64,000 nucleotides of DNA from Chanos chanos (taxonomy: Eukaryota; Chordata; Actinopteri; Gonorynchiformes; Chanidae). The stretch is taken from the NCBI RefSeq assembly GCF_902362185.1, contig NC_044497.1, positions 39,246,501 through 39,310,500 on the forward strand. The letters run 5' to 3'. This document shows, one piece after another, positions 52,593-64,000 of the stretch. The notes beneath the pieces were generated by a model that was given only the letters and a program-made list of their open reading frames with translations, did no database searches and was not told the DNA's origin. Numbering within the stretch: position 1 is the first letter of the stretch; each line of letters begins with the position of its first letter. Position numbers and translations under genes: made by a program.

Positions 52593-54189
52593 CTGAACCA
52601 AAGAAATAAAGGTGAGAGAGGGTGGTAATCTTTTGTTCAACAATTGACTGGATATTGTTAGCATGGTGTTTTTCCTCTATATTATATAATATTTTGCTGT
52701 CTGGTTTGCATGTCTACTAACCATCTTAACTGATTTCTCACACATCAGAAGAGGACAAATAACATGCTTGGTCAATGGTTACTAGCCCTGATTGTTTGTA
52801 TGTAAGTCAATGAAAGCAATGTAAACTGGATGTTATAAAGTATAATAACTGTATAGTTATTATGTTTATACTATGGGATCACCTGCTCCTTCCATGAAAT
52901 ACAAAAGGACCTTTATGAATTCCTGAATTAAACAAACATTTTTAAGTTCTCCCTTATTTCTCCCAGTTTGGAACACTGAATCACCCATAATCTTGTAGGT
53001 GTCCACCTCACACTACTGTCATCTCACTTTACTGGCCATATTGAAAGTCACACATGTTTTTTTTTATATTATGAGTTGTGTGTCATCATCAAACAACATA
53101 TCCAGTAAGTATATGGTCTACAAGGGAGATAGCTTACTGATGCACATTTTGTCCTTAAGCATATTTTCACATGTAATTTGCATTGACACTGTGTATGTGG
53201 GGAGAGGGGAGGTCTGAGAAGCAGTGGAAAAGACTTATAACAATGTAATGAGCACTGTTTGATCTGTTATTCTGCTGATTTTTCAAAGTTTGAGAATTTG
53301 GAAAATGTTTATTTCCTGTAGCTACGCTCTGGATGTTAATTCTGAGTAATCAGCGTCTGGAAATCAAGAGCGGGAAAAACATAACTAAAAACAATTAACT
53401 TGCTCCCCTTACTGTTTGGCTTCTTTGTACCTTCATTAGACTACATGCTGTTAAAAAACAACATGATATGTGACTGTTGCCCAAGAACACGTCGTTGTAG
53501 TAGAAGCCACAGTTACTTGAATATTAAGGTTATGTTTTCATCTTTCATCTCTTTTATTTCAAAACAGAGACTGGTTCCTCTTGACTGTATCATATCTCTT
53601 TGATACCAGAGCTAACTGAGGTCACTCAAAAGGTCAGTAGGCCACATTCATTTACTTAGTGGACAGAGGTTGATTATCCTGAGGTCAGGACACGTTGGGG
53701 GCTGAATCTCACAGAAATGGGGAGAGACAAAGGCAGTTGATTCAGAGACAAGAGACAACAAAGGGCACCACACCTTGAGTCCTTTTTCGGCTCCTCCATG
53801 TCAGAAAGGTGGCAGATGCGTCACCTTCATGTAATAAATTACACTTTGTTACAGAGACTGTCAGAAGTGTACCACTGAACGGTTGCATCAGTTGTTTACC
53901 ACCAAAATTTCCGTAAGACACAAATGGTGAGTTGCATCATTGTCAATCGGTGTGAATGATTAGGACTTGCCAGCACATGCTCTTCAAATGAACCTATGCA
54001 AACTATGATCTAACCCCCACCTCTCCCCCCAAACATTTTGGTTCCAGGGATTTGTTGAAGATAATAATGCAATGGGCCAAATCTTTGCAAGCTGTCCTGT
54101 AGACTGTGATTGTCTAACATCAGAATCCCATTGGTGTTGGGTTATCTGTGTGGGTTTGGTCTCTACACCTTAGTTTCACGGAGAGTCAT
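52593..54189. other. intergenic spacer
   Basis: No supported gene. A short ATG exon-like stretch at 52762-52801 (plus, MLGQWLLALIVC before GTAAGT) resembles a signal peptide, but no partner exon was found. Confidence 0.35.
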
Positions 54190-54314
54190 CTAAGATAGCG
54201 TTTGGGAGAGTTCAGACAAAAAGACTTTAACACAGCTGAAGAAGTTTGAGGAGAGAAAACGGCACTTTCTACGACATAATATCCAGGCAGTGAAGGACAC
54301 TTCCTTTTCCTCCG
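54190..54314 (+). other. probable 5' untranslated exon of the GPCR gene
   Basis: The sequence ends TTTTCCTCCG with a consensus GTAAGA donor at 54315. Acceptors at 55046 (GCTCAG) or 55052 (TTTTAG) would join it to the coding exon. The upstream limit is a guess. Confidence 0.35.
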
Positions 54315-54454
54315 GTAAGAGCATATTTTGTTTTTTCCGAACATGGAGGGGATTCCATTTATTTATTTAATTGTTAAGTGAGAAGCATACGCATCATACA
54401 AATCTGCTAGAGGATAGCTGTTTATGATGATGTACATTTTTATGCGATGTGAGG

Positions 54455-54492
54455 ATAAGGGAATATATATATACATATACATATAAACACAT

Positions 54493-54524
<32 letters not shown>
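54455..54524. repeat. compound TA/CA microsatellite
   Basis: ATATATATACATATACATAT, then (CA)n, then (TA)n, in the presumed GPCR 5' intron. Confidence 0.95.
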
Positions 54525-55126
54525 GCTGATTTCATGAGAAATTCATTTTTAGATACATGGGTGACTGTGTGTCTCGTTCTTGCTGGTGATGACAGTGGTG
54601 AATGCTTCCACAGAGGTGTATTTAAAAGTACACCCCATTAAAAATAAGAGACAAGAAGAAAACACTCTCCTCTTGGTAAATTTCGTAAAAAGTACAGAGA
54701 AATCTTAAACTGAGAGAAATATCAGGTTTAGCCTGTCCTTTGGTTAGATTTTACTGAAAGGATGAAAACATAGATATAAGGGACACAGTGTTGAAAATGT
54801 GAAACACACACTTTTTCCACATCATTTTTCTCTGAGTTTTCTTTTCATTTCCAGTGTTGAGATAAGATTTATTTTTCCATTTACATAAGAATGAAATTTT
54901 TTAAATTAATCTAGGTGAATTAGATCACTCTAAAATGAATTTACTTCATTCTCAAAACATCAATTACCAAGTGACCGTCAAGCGCTGGACAGTATGTAAA
55001 GCTACTTATTTTTTCTGTCTTTTTTTCTTTTCTTTATTTTGCTCAGTTTTAGGTTACTGAACTGGAGCCTATGTTAAATCTCCAACTGACTGAAGGACAA
55101 TACAAGTGCTCTACATCAACTCTACC

Positions 55127-56056
55127 ATGCTCCTGATCAACCGTACATTAGACAACACCAGTGCAGAGGAGCAAATCGTCTACAGAGCCTGCGGGGAAAA
55201 AACAGCTGTTCTCTTGTTTTACCTTATTCTGCAGTCCATCAATTTTGTCCTGGGAATCCCAGCCAATGTCATGGTCTTGTGGCTCATTCACAAGAACAAA
55301 AGGGACTCCACTACTTCAGACATCTTCATTTTGCACTTGGCTGCCCTAGACACCTTCTTTTGCCTCATTCCTCCACTAGAATATGCTAACCTCTTGTACT
55401 TTACAACCACAAACCACGCTTGGTATGTTCTGGGCTTTTTCTATGGCGTTAAAGACTCATCACCACTTTTCTTGTCGTGCATTTGTCTCGACCGGTACGT
55501 GGCTGTCCTGCATCCTGTCACCTTCACTGAACTGAAAGACAAGCGCCATCGCGCTGTATGCGCTGGGGTGGTGTGGATTTTCACTCTATGCTATGCAGCA
55601 TTGAAGAGCACGAGCAAAATCCCCAACTTCGACAAGGCTTTCACAGTCATGATCCTGGCTGCCTTTACCTTTATGGTGTTTTGTAATATCTCTATACTTT
55701 GGGCATTGAGGAAGTCAGGGCCAGGGCAAGACAAAATGCATCCAGTTAAGAAGAAGGCTTTCAGGATGGTGCTCATTATCTTAGCTATCATCATCTTCAA
55801 CTACTTTCCGCCCGTGGCCCTCTTCCCATTCAGGGAATATTACGATCCAGATGTGTTCAGATGCTACATCCACTACTTGGCTTTTGGACTCATGGACATC
55901 AGCAGCAGCATTCAGCCGATACTTTACCTATCCAGAGAGATAACACCTGAGGTGTCAGACTGCTGCTGCTGTGGTAGAGAACAGACAGTAGATAGGAGTG
56001 AGCCATCCATCACTGTCTCCACTGTCAGCGCTTCAGATAGGCCTTTTGTGGTTTAA
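55127..56056 (+). CDS. class A (rhodopsin-like) G-protein-coupled receptor, orphan, 309 aa, single coding exon
   Basis: A plasma-membrane receptor with seven hydrophobic segments: about 27-55, 62-85, 99-122, 143-160, 172-194, 211-236 and 246-268. Family marks are N47 in TM1, LAALD (D75) in TM2, LDRY at 121-124, W150 in TM4, FPP in TM6, and QPILY at 263-267 in place of NPxxY. N-glycosylation sites lie at N5 (NRT) and N10 (NTS). A CCCC cluster (279-282) after TM7 is a likely palmitoylation site, and the tail is Ser/Thr-rich. The usual TM3 cysteine is a tyrosine (Y106) and the very short second extracellular loop has no cysteine, so the standard disulfide is absent. The layout recalls the P2Y/PAR-like delta group, but I cannot assign a ligand or orthologue. 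The ATG at 55127 is the first in frame. Confidence 0.9.
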   Translation: MLLINRTLDNTSAEEQIVYRACGEKTAVLLFYLILQSINFVLGIPANVMVLWLIHKNKRDSTTSDIFILHLAALDTFFCLIPPLEYANLLYFTTTNHAWYVLGFFYGVKDSSPLFLSCICLDRYVAVLHPVTFTELKDKRHRAVCAGVVWIFTLCYAALKSTSKIPNFDKAFTVMILAAFTFMVFCNISILWALRKSGPGQDKMHPVKKKAFRMVLIILAIIIFNYFPPVALFPFREYYDPDVFRCYIHYLAFGLMDISSSIQPILYLSREITPEVSDCCCCGREQTVDRSEPSITVSTVSASDRPFVV

Positions 56057-56803
56057 ATGAGTTATGATATTGTTCAAAAGTAGGCTTAGGTGGCACTTGT
56101 CATTTCTGACTTTTTAAAAATTAAAACTGATTATAAACAAGGCATTAACTCCAATGCTTCTCTGGTTTAACAATTGCAGTACATTCTCCGGTTGTTGAAA
56201 ATCGTTAAGTTTAATTAAGTTGTATGTGGATGATTGGATTTTAAGGAAGTTAAAAGCTCTCTACATGGAACCAAAAATGAGAGGTGTGTGGCAGGATCCA
56301 TACAATACATAAATACATATGACAAGAGTGGTGGAGCAACACTCCACAAGGGCCTTAGGTTTTGCTAAAGGTAACTTTATCATGGCACTTGACACCACTT
56401 TTGTGAAGTTTGGGAAACCTCATTGTCTTCTCTGTGAGATGTTCAAGCCGAAAAAATGGAAGAGCTGCGATCCATTGCACTTTCATAGGGTGTATTTACA
56501 CTGCAGACTTTACCGCTTAATTCCAAATTACTGCTCAGGTTACACATTTTTTCTTGAATTGTTCATAATCACTTTTGATGGGGAAGAACATCTGATGAAT
56601 ATAATCTGATCTCTGTCCTAAAAAGGCTGCTAATATGCATCAAGTCCACCCACCGTTGGCATGGCAGTTATTAGACTTAATTTTAACATTATTTCAAGGA
56701 AGCTCTTGAAGGACAAGGGCAACAAAACAGGAAATAGATTCATAGAATGTGGGTATACTATGCTTTCTATTGTTAACAGAATTAAGACACGAGCGACCTG
56801 TCA
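56057..56803. other. GPCR 3' region and spacer
   Basis: Non-coding. An ATTAAA motif about 60 bp after the stop may be a polyadenylation signal. No other feature is seen. Confidence 0.4.
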
Positions 56804-57020
56804 TGGGCGGCATGGTGGGTAGCACTGTCGCCTCACAGCAAGAAGGTCTCTGCTTCGATTCTGTGTGGAGTTAGCATGTTCTCCCTGTGTCTGTGTGGGT
56901 TTCCTCCGGGAGGTCCGGTTTCCTCCCACAGTCCAAAGACATGCAGGTTAGGTGAATTGGAAACGCTAAATTGCCCCCGGGTATGAATGTGTGTGTGAGT
57001 GTGTTTGTCTCCAGCACTAT
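56804..57020 (+). repeat. fish tRNA-like-headed interspersed repeat, head and middle
   Basis: GGCGGCATGGTGGGTAGCAC, then TGTCGCCTCACAGCAAGAAG and a GGTTTCCTCCGG block, then GGTTAGGTGAATTGG and CTAAATTGCCCC, and a GT-rich run. This is a standard fish repeat in plus orientation. Its typical tail is absent here, but a tail copy is at 28711-28850. Confidence 0.75.
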
Positions 57021-57551
57021 ATCCCCGATTGGAAAAGTGGCTTAGATAGTGAGAGAGTTAGAGTAACCTGTCATACAGAGAGTGAAGTAAAAGTCACTTG
57101 GGCTACATTAACTTCTGAAAATCTGTTTCCGATTCCAACTACCGATTCACAATCAGGTCTGAAAAAATGTGACAACCTGCAATTTTCATTATTCTAATTA
57201 TATCACATCTGTGGCAAAAATCTGAACATGGGTTAATTTCAGTTGCAGAAGAACCACATTTTACCTGACCAACATCAAGTTTTGGAAGGGTAAAAGGTAC
57301 TGTTTAAAGGGATTGCAAAAATAACCTAAACCCACTCAATCTGCACATTTGGTAAAAAATACACAAGCATCCTCCGGATTAACGGTAAGGTTGAATTTTC
57401 CCACAGTACACTTGTGTTTTTCACCCACAAGGTCAACAGTACCAACATAACTCATACCAAAGTTTCATGAAAATATAATGAGAAAAATTAATACCAAATA
57501 GATTAAGCTAGCAGCTCTTTGTGCAGTCAAATATAACTATTTCAAATGTTT

Positions 57552-57890
57552 AAGGGGGTTGGGCAGCATAGTGGAAAAAGACGCCAGCATGACCACTGCA
57601 GAGACCTGAGTATGTGTGGACATCTATATAAGAACAACTGGCGGTGTTCATGGGTGGGAATCTGGCCGAGTCTCACTGGTTGGTTGGGGCGCTGCATGTG
57701 GTGGGTGGACCTGGGGAGACATGAACCTCTGCATTCAGTGCTACGGCTTTCTGGAAAATTCCTCCATGCCGTGGTGAAAAGAAGCATTCTGTAATCACAT
57801 GTGTATCAGAGGAGGCATAAGATTGTCTATGGTCCTCCGCAGCCTGTGTGGGAGCTGTGCAAACGCAGGGACACCAGAAAAACAAAAGAT
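57552..57890 (+). repeat. probable interspersed repeat
   Basis: TTGGGCAGCATAGTGGAAAA, then AGACGCCAGCATGACCACTG and CAGAGACCTG, with a GC-rich body up to GTATCAGAGGAGGCATAAG, resembles another fish short repeat with a tRNA-like head. The open frames inside it (both strands) are not treated as genes. Confidence 0.45.
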
Positions 57891-59248
57891 TAGGCCTTTA
57901 AAAGGTGGGTGAAAAGGGGACAAAATGGCAAAAAAAAATATAACTGGCTACATCTCCAACAAATTTTTACAGCAAATGTATACAGCAAAGAAAAAGGAGA
58001 GGAAAAAAAAATAAATAAAAGGCAAAACAGACATAAGCGTCATGCAGAGGCCCTGAGGTCAGAAATTGTTGTGTTAAAGGCACAGTCATGACAATCTGCT
58101 GCTTTTATTGGTGCTGTTGTTTTCTGACTGAAGTAAATTACACGTGGTAATTTACTATTAAATTCAGTTACCAATTCTATGATTCAGTTTTTCGTAGTTT
58201 TACACACTGACCTGTCTTCAGAGCACTGATGCTGAATATGGATTAAAATGCAATGCTAATTTCAGTGATTCTTCTATGTCATGCAGCTACTTACATTATT
58301 TTTTTAAATGAAATGTGTTCTCTCTCATTAGCCATCTATTACCAATATATATGTTGCTGCTCGTTAGAAGGAAAAAAAATACTTCATAAAATTTTGTACA
58401 TACATTTTTTTTAAGATTGTTCTTTGGGAATCCACTTATTTTGGGTGGAGAAGCAAGGGCAAAATTTTGGTAAAACACACTAAGGAAGAGAGGCAATACG
58501 GTGTACAAATTCCTTTGTATTACCTTTAAGCAGAAAGCTGTGACCAAAAACTAATTTCAACTCACAAGAACAAGTAGATCATATAAGTATTTTGCACAAG
58601 TATTGAACTGTAGGCCAGATAAAAAGGAATCAGTTTCCTTGATAAATACATATAAAGTATATCTTCAGAGTTTCTTTAGACTCATAAACCACCTTAATTC
58701 AACACACCTACATTACAATAATGTAATACCAAATATTCTGAGAAGACAGTGATTTCTTGTAGCAAAATGTCTGAGACAAATTAGACAGTGTATAGTGTTG
58801 CCTAACTGTTCCTAGTAAACACTGATTTTTAATGGCATTGCAATCATAGCGTCACACCTAAGAGATGAATCCACACAGTTTAAGTCTTAGACATTCCTTT
58901 ACGTCACCATACTGCCATTTTCAGTAACAGAATATTATGTCAGACACACAGTAACGGCAATCTACAGTAAATATGCAGATCAATTACTAGCTGATGCAGA
59001 ACACGTCATCTCCTACAAAGATCGTGGCTTAAGCAGCTTTCAGGCCACAGGCTGGAAAAGTATCCTCTTCTTATTTTACAAACTTATTTTGAAATGCATA
59101 TCTGACAGTGGTCATTGAGATCTGAACTACTCCCCACAGGTTGAGACTCACTACCTGTCCCAAACTCACTAAACGTACCATATAAACATGTATGGTGCAA
59201 ATGAACCAGACTAATCTGCTCCTCAACAGTATCATAAAACAGATTGTT
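57891..59248. other. spacer and 3' UTR of the zinc-finger gene
   Basis: AT-rich. The part next to 59248 is the zinc-finger gene's 3' UTR; its end is not determined. Nothing else is recognised. Confidence 0.4.
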
Positions 59249-61571
59249 TTACTCAGTTTTAACCTGTATCAAACTGACACCGTCGGGCCCATTGACACTG
59301 CCTTGGGGTTGAATCAGCACTGTGTCAACTGTGTGAGTTTTCTGGTGTTTCTTTAAAGTGGACTGGTCACTGTAATTCTTCCCACACTGGGCACAAGAGT
59401 AGAGTTTTGCTTTGGTGTGAACCTGCTCATGTCTTTTTAGGTGACCAGACCTGCTGAAGCTCTTGCCACAGTAGGAACAGCTATAGAGTTTTTCCCCTGT
59501 GTGAGTCCGAACGTGCAGCTTAAGACTGCTGGCCACGCTGAACTTCTTCCCGCACTCCGAGCAGGTGTATGGCTTCTCACCTGTGTGCATTCGTTTGTGA
59601 ATGGTCAGGTGGCCGGCCTGACTGAAAGTCTTCTCGCAAAGATCACAATGGTACGGCCTCTCTCCTGTATGAACCCTGTAATGCGTTTTGAGGTCTCCCA
59701 TGCCGTTGAACCTCTTCCCACACTGGCCACAGCAGTATGGCTTTTCTCCGGTGTGGATTCTCTGGTGGATTCTCAGATTTCCAGCATTGCTAAAGGTCTT
59801 AGCGCAGACACTACAACTGTATGGCCTTTCGCCTGTGTGAGTGCGCAAGTGCACTTTGAGCTGGTTGTGTTCACTAAATCGTTTCCCGCAGTGAGGGCAG
59901 CAATAGGGCCGTTCACCAGTATGTACTCGCTTATGTATTCTCAGCTGACCAGGATGGCTATAGCTCTTCACACACAGATTGCAGCTATAAGGTCTCTCTC
60001 CAGTGTGAGTGCGTTTGTGGGACTTCAGAAGGTCAGCTCGTCCAAAACACTTGCCACAGAAGTTGCAACAGTGTGCTTTCTCGCCGCTGTGGGTTCTCAG
60101 GTGGATTTTGAGGGATGACACGCGACTGAAGCTTTTCTCACACAATGTGCAGTGGAAGAAGCCCTGGTGGTCTGCCTCCTGTGCATTAGGAGGGGAACCT
60201 CCTGACTGAAACATTACAGAGAGTCCCTCCTCCGCTTGCCCGCCCTCTGAAAAACTCTCAGTGCTGGACTCCACGGGGGCCAGCATGCTGCAGTAGTCTT
60301 GCAAAATATCATCATTTACAGGATATTCCAGATCTGCCTCAGAGACCTGCCCTTCTGCTGTATCCTCTGGCTCCGAGCCTTCAAAGTGACTTCCCTCATC
60401 TTCATCTACACCAAGGCCCACGTGTTTATCCGACACTATTGTCACCCTAACCTCACTGTCACTGTCCTTGGACTCAAGCTCAGTATCTTGGGGTGACCTG
60501 ACCTCTGTGTAACTTTCAGGGTTAATAACGTCCACCCCGGGGCCTTCAGACTTAATTGGTTTAGCTGCTAGGTTAAGAGGAGACTGTGGTTTTGAAAGGT
60601 CAATAGCACAGGTATTGTCCATGTCTGGATCAGTCTTGATATTTGCAAAAGCAAGTGTAGTCACTACTTTGTCTGATGCATGTATACTACTTTCCGATGA
60701 TCCAGTGTATGTTGGTATTGGCCTCGGCTTTGTGTTCTGAGGTTCTGTCTTGTGGTCCGTGTGTTGCCCTGTGGAATCTGTCTTTCCACTGCTGCTAGCA
60801 GGTTTGTGCATCCTGAGAGAGGCCCTTCTCGGTGTGTCTGGGTGAGTAACACCAGGACTCCTGTAATTTTCTGCAGTACAGAAGAAAGAATGTTATCTCT
60901 GATAATTCAGTGTATCATTATAAGTGTATAAAACCATCATGCACTAATGACTGTTGGGCTCCTGACAATATTAAATATAAACCAATGCTACTGGCAAGTT
61001 ACAGGCTTTTTTGAGAGATGACTTCTGGAATTTTCTGGGGCACAGAAGACTGTTTGCGCTTCTGACAACATTAAATGTAAACTGTTCTCATGACTGCAGT
61101 CTTACTGTGAGCTAACTGTATTTGAATAATGCCAAAAGCATGTCGCAATAAGCCAGTCTACATGATAGAAGAGCAAAAGTTCTGTCTGCCTCCACATGTC
61201 AGACCGCAACCTTATTTGCAAATCGATCTGTTCAGCATCGCAGCAGCCTCAGTGCTGCAGGGTACCTTACTAACTAACCGCGAAACGCCAGTGGCGTTCA
61301 CCCTTACATGCAAACCAGAGCCATTAGAGGTGATGCTGTCAACTTTCCGTCTAGGTTTGATGTATTGTGATTAATTTAGACAGTGTTTGCCCATACCTCG
61401 TTCATGCAATCTTCGACGAAGATCCTCGTTCTCTGATTCAATCATTTGAATCTTACCCTGGTATTCTGACAAGGTCTGGTCAACAGACTCCAGAATGTCA
61501 TTCACAGTCGCTTTGAATATTTCATTCAAAGATGACTCCAAAAAGGATTTTAAATTTTTAGCTTTAGCCAT
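59249..61571 (-). CDS. C2H2 zinc-finger protein, ten fingers, two coding exons, 598 aa
   Basis: Minus-strand exons 61571-61397 and 60870-59249 join in phase to 599 codons. Exon 1 ([20 protein letters not shown]..., residues 1-58) is the short coiled-coil N-terminus common in fish zinc-finger families. Residues 80-295 are acidic and Ser-rich. Ten classic C2H2 fingers with TGERPY/TGEKPY linkers fill about residues 297-577. The last linker (HTKAKLY) is irregular. SUMO-type motifs IKTD, IKSE and, at the very C-terminus, VKTE flank the fingers. It is a nuclear DNA-binding protein and probable transcriptional regulator. There is no KRAB or BTB domain. The individual member cannot be named. The finger exon produces a long false open frame on the opposite strand. 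Confidence 0.92.
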
Positions 61572-62353
61572 TGTTTAAACTTAAGCGATATAAACGAAGC
61601 CTTCAATCTTGTGTGTTTATAGTCACAAAAAGGCGTGACCACAAGCGATAAGTTGCCCTTTCCGGAACAAAGCAGGAACCCACTAAAAGGAGCCCGCAAT
61701 GGAGACGTGACCCCTTAACTCTGATCTGATATCTGCTTTGTCATTTTTCCTGTAACGTCTAACGCTAGGAATTAGGCAGGAGATGCTGCTCCTAGATCAG
61801 CAAGAAAGGGCAACTTGCACCAAGAGCGTGACGCACACTCAGCTATCTCTGGCGCGAGGGTGGTCTCAACATTAGCCCCTTATCTCACATGCTGCCCCTT
61901 CAGGTTTGGAGTACACATGGCACTTTATTGATAAATCTCCAAGGGACAACACTAGTAAACCCATACTAAGACACTAAGTTTTTTTTTTTAATTCCAGAAG
62001 AACGGTTAGCAATTTCCTTAAAAATACGTGACTGACAGACTTCATCCATAACTGAACACACACAAAAGAGGAAGTAATTCAAAATGTCAAACCGTCATGT
62101 AAAAACTTCGTAGGCGGCACTGCCAAGCAATGTGCAGTTTCACAGGAATACAGTGACGTTCATTTTATTATGCAAAGTTTGTTATGTTGCCAATAAGTCT
62201 ACCGTGAAAATAGCTTTGGACAGTTCATTTTCTCAAATGACACGGATTGCTATATCTTAACGCTCAATCATCATCTCATATGTTAAGGACGGTAGATTTA
62301 CCAGTTCGCATTTCGCAGGTAAACATCAATCCTGAGATTGTCATCTAAGATAG

Positions 62354-62389
<36 letters not shown>

Positions 62390-62400
62390 TGTATACTATC
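61572..62400. other. upstream region of the zinc-finger gene, probably a shared regulatory spacer
   Basis: Non-coding. TTTCCGGAAC at about 61660, an ETS-type site, lies close to the zinc-finger start. The (CT)n microsatellite is at 62358-62386. Confidence 0.4.
62358..62386. repeat. (CT)n microsatellite
   Basis: About 14 uninterrupted CT units. Confidence 0.95.
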
Positions 62401-62479
62401 TAACACTCTAGCACAGTGGATACCCCTGTGGTCATTCAAATGCCTTCAGGACTGTGGGCGGCGGCCCTATTATCTCAGG

Positions 62480-63787
62480 TATCCTTTTACGTGTGTATGC
62501 TATCCACCAATCACAGGGCGACGAGCTCTGTCGTTTTGTATAGTTTCGAGTGCCGTTCTCAATTTCCTTTTGCCCTTCTGTATCTCCCTTATCCCTCACA
62601 GTGACATCCAGGTCGCATAGAAAAGCTGGCAAAAGTCTTAGGATGAGGAGCGGACGCCCCCCTCGTGTCGTCTCGGAAGCTTGTGACTTGCATGCGTTCC
62701 AGGTTAAAGCACCTCCAGCTACGACTGCCTGAGTGGAAATATTTGGTGCGATGTTTCTGCGGCAATAAACACTCCAAGCCTCTCCATGACTGGGAGTCTT
62801 CCAGAACTTAAATACATACCAGCAACGTGAATGAGGTATATCTACAACTACTCCTTATTCCATGTCTCTTGATATCAGTGTCTGGTTTTATTAATACGGT
62901 CAGGGTAAGTACAAGTACATGTGTTAGATAATTGCCTAAAATAACGAGTCTCCTTATGGATGTTAGAATGCAAGTGTAGTAAAATCAGGGCTGTTATATC
63001 AGCGTTGTTTGCTGTGGAACCAAAGGTTATGTATTTACTATGGGGTAAGTTTTGAATGGCACTGTACCTCTCTTACATTGTCTTTCAGGCTTTTGTGTCA
63101 TATGTCTTATGTGTCTTGAGATATGTAATCTGACAGAATTCAGCATTCAGAAATAGCCGCACATCATACTTCTGCATCTTGAAAATGAATATTGTTGTTG
63201 CAAATTTAAATGTGACCCTTGCATATGTGTAACACATTGGAGAATTTTTTCCTGTCAGCAGTTGTATAAAGATATGCCCTCACTTCTGTTCCTTGTGATC
63301 CATCCTGTTTGTTTGTTAACATTTTACTTTCCTCTTTGCCTTTTTGTTTTCTGTTTCTTCTCAATCTTTATGTGTTTCAACAGTTTGATCATTTGTAATA
63401 CTACTGTTTGGTAAAACTGAGCTTTTTTTCAAATGCATATTTGTCTTCACTTTAAACGGCACAAGGCTACCGCACAGAACATTTTAGCAATCTAAAATTA
63501 GTCCCTAAGCTGTATTGTCACACCAAACATGTCTCAACAAACATAGTCATGGCTTAGCTCAAATTCTTTTGACGAGGGCTCCCTCACTAATCCTCGTCGT
63601 TTATGCTGTGGTTATATCAAACAAACCTTTATTCTCTTCTTTCCCTGCAGAGATGTCATTGTCCTAGAGATTGCTTCTCAAGCAGCCAAAACATTTGCAT
63701 GTCATTCTGACCCCTGTAGGAAGTAAGAGGTGAGCAGTAGGAGGAAGTGAAGAGGATGGACCCGGATGTTGGTTAAATGGTGTGTGG
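62480..63787 (+). other. probable 5' exons of a plus-strand gene continuing past the window
   Basis: A CCAATCA box followed by GGGCGACG near 62508 starts a GC-richer stretch. Consensus donor GTAAGT follows CAGG at 62904, and an exon-like segment 63651-63787 lies between a TTCCCTGCAG acceptor and a GTAAGT donor. It holds short upstream frames (MSLS, MDPDVG) and a last ATG at 63777 (MVCG...) that is open at the donor. The gene itself is outside the window. Confidence 0.3.
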
Positions 63788-64000
63788 GTAAGTATGATAA
63801 AGTGAATGAAGTACGAGCGGAAGGGTGGTGGCTAGCGCTCAAACTGACTTAGATGGAACTCACTTGATTTTTAAAGTTGTCTCTTTCACATCTTTACATT
63901 CTAGAGTGAAGGAGTGGCTTTTTTTAGCTTTAACAGTAAAGAGTAAACTATGATTGACCATAACTTAATAGTGAGTAGGACCACTCTGATACACAGGAAT

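Noticed and set aside
52762-52801. Signal-peptide-like exon MLGQWLLALIVC before a GTAAGT donor
   Set aside because: No downstream plus-strand exon of matching phase could be found.
57546-57885. Paired open frames on both strands, about 80 codons
   Set aside because: GC-rich interspersed repeat; no family resemblance or splice context.
59441-60118. 225-codon open frame on the plus strand
   Set aside because: Antisense shadow of the C2H2 finger array, a usual artefact of its biased codons.

Overview
The window is nuclear DNA of a bony fish, very probably a teleost. Its genes are split by many GT-AG introns. The proteins match vertebrate families, four of them recognisable: bspry, zmynd19, tmem141 and sapcd2. 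The spacers carry Tc1, hAT and non-LTR (LINE) debris plus short repeats typical of fish genomes. In human these four genes lie on chromosome 9q (9q32 and 9q34.3, from memory), so the block looks like conserved synteny. I saw no CRISPR array, operon, rRNA or tRNA gene, and no retroviral, LTR or Polinton-like element.

Layout. (1) 442-4533, minus: bspry, a B-box/coiled-coil/SPRY protein in six exons including a 26-nt microexon. (2) 4534-8330: spacer with a decayed Tc1-like transposon split by later repeats. (3) 8619-11761, plus: zmynd19, six exons, 227 codons as in human, with a well-preserved hAT-type MITE in its last intron. (4) 14204-24226, plus: a 14-exon gene for an 835-residue protein with an N-terminal helical (armadillo-like) half and three fibronectin type III domains. 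I cannot name it. One intron carries a 16-copy, 29-bp minisatellite. (5) 25280-26716, plus: tmem141. (6) 27.0-31.5 kb: mostly empty, with weak hints of a minus-strand transcript. (7) 31957-44259, plus: sapcd2, six exons, with CCAAT boxes and a CHR-like motif upstream. Its large second intron may hold a small two-exon membrane-protein gene (41361-42236). (8) 44.3-54.2 kb: sapcd2 3' region, a 1.4-kb terminal-inverted-repeat element, a Myb/SANT-like transposon relic, local duplications, and two coding-looking minus-strand segments at 52.1-52.6 kb. (9) 55127-56056, plus: an intronless-CDS class A GPCR lacking the usual TM3-ECL2 disulfide. (10) 59249-61571, minus: a ten-finger C2H2 zinc-finger protein with a short coiled-coil first exon. 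(11) 61.6-64 kb: upstream DNA and probable 5' exons of a plus-strand gene leaving the window.

The genes are independent transcription units and do not form one pathway. Exon joins were worked out by hand from splice consensus and reading phase; where they recreate a known family protein of the expected length they are reliable. The least explained loci are the armadillo/FN3 gene, the nested two-exon gene in sapcd2, the disulfide-less GPCR and the 52-kb segments.
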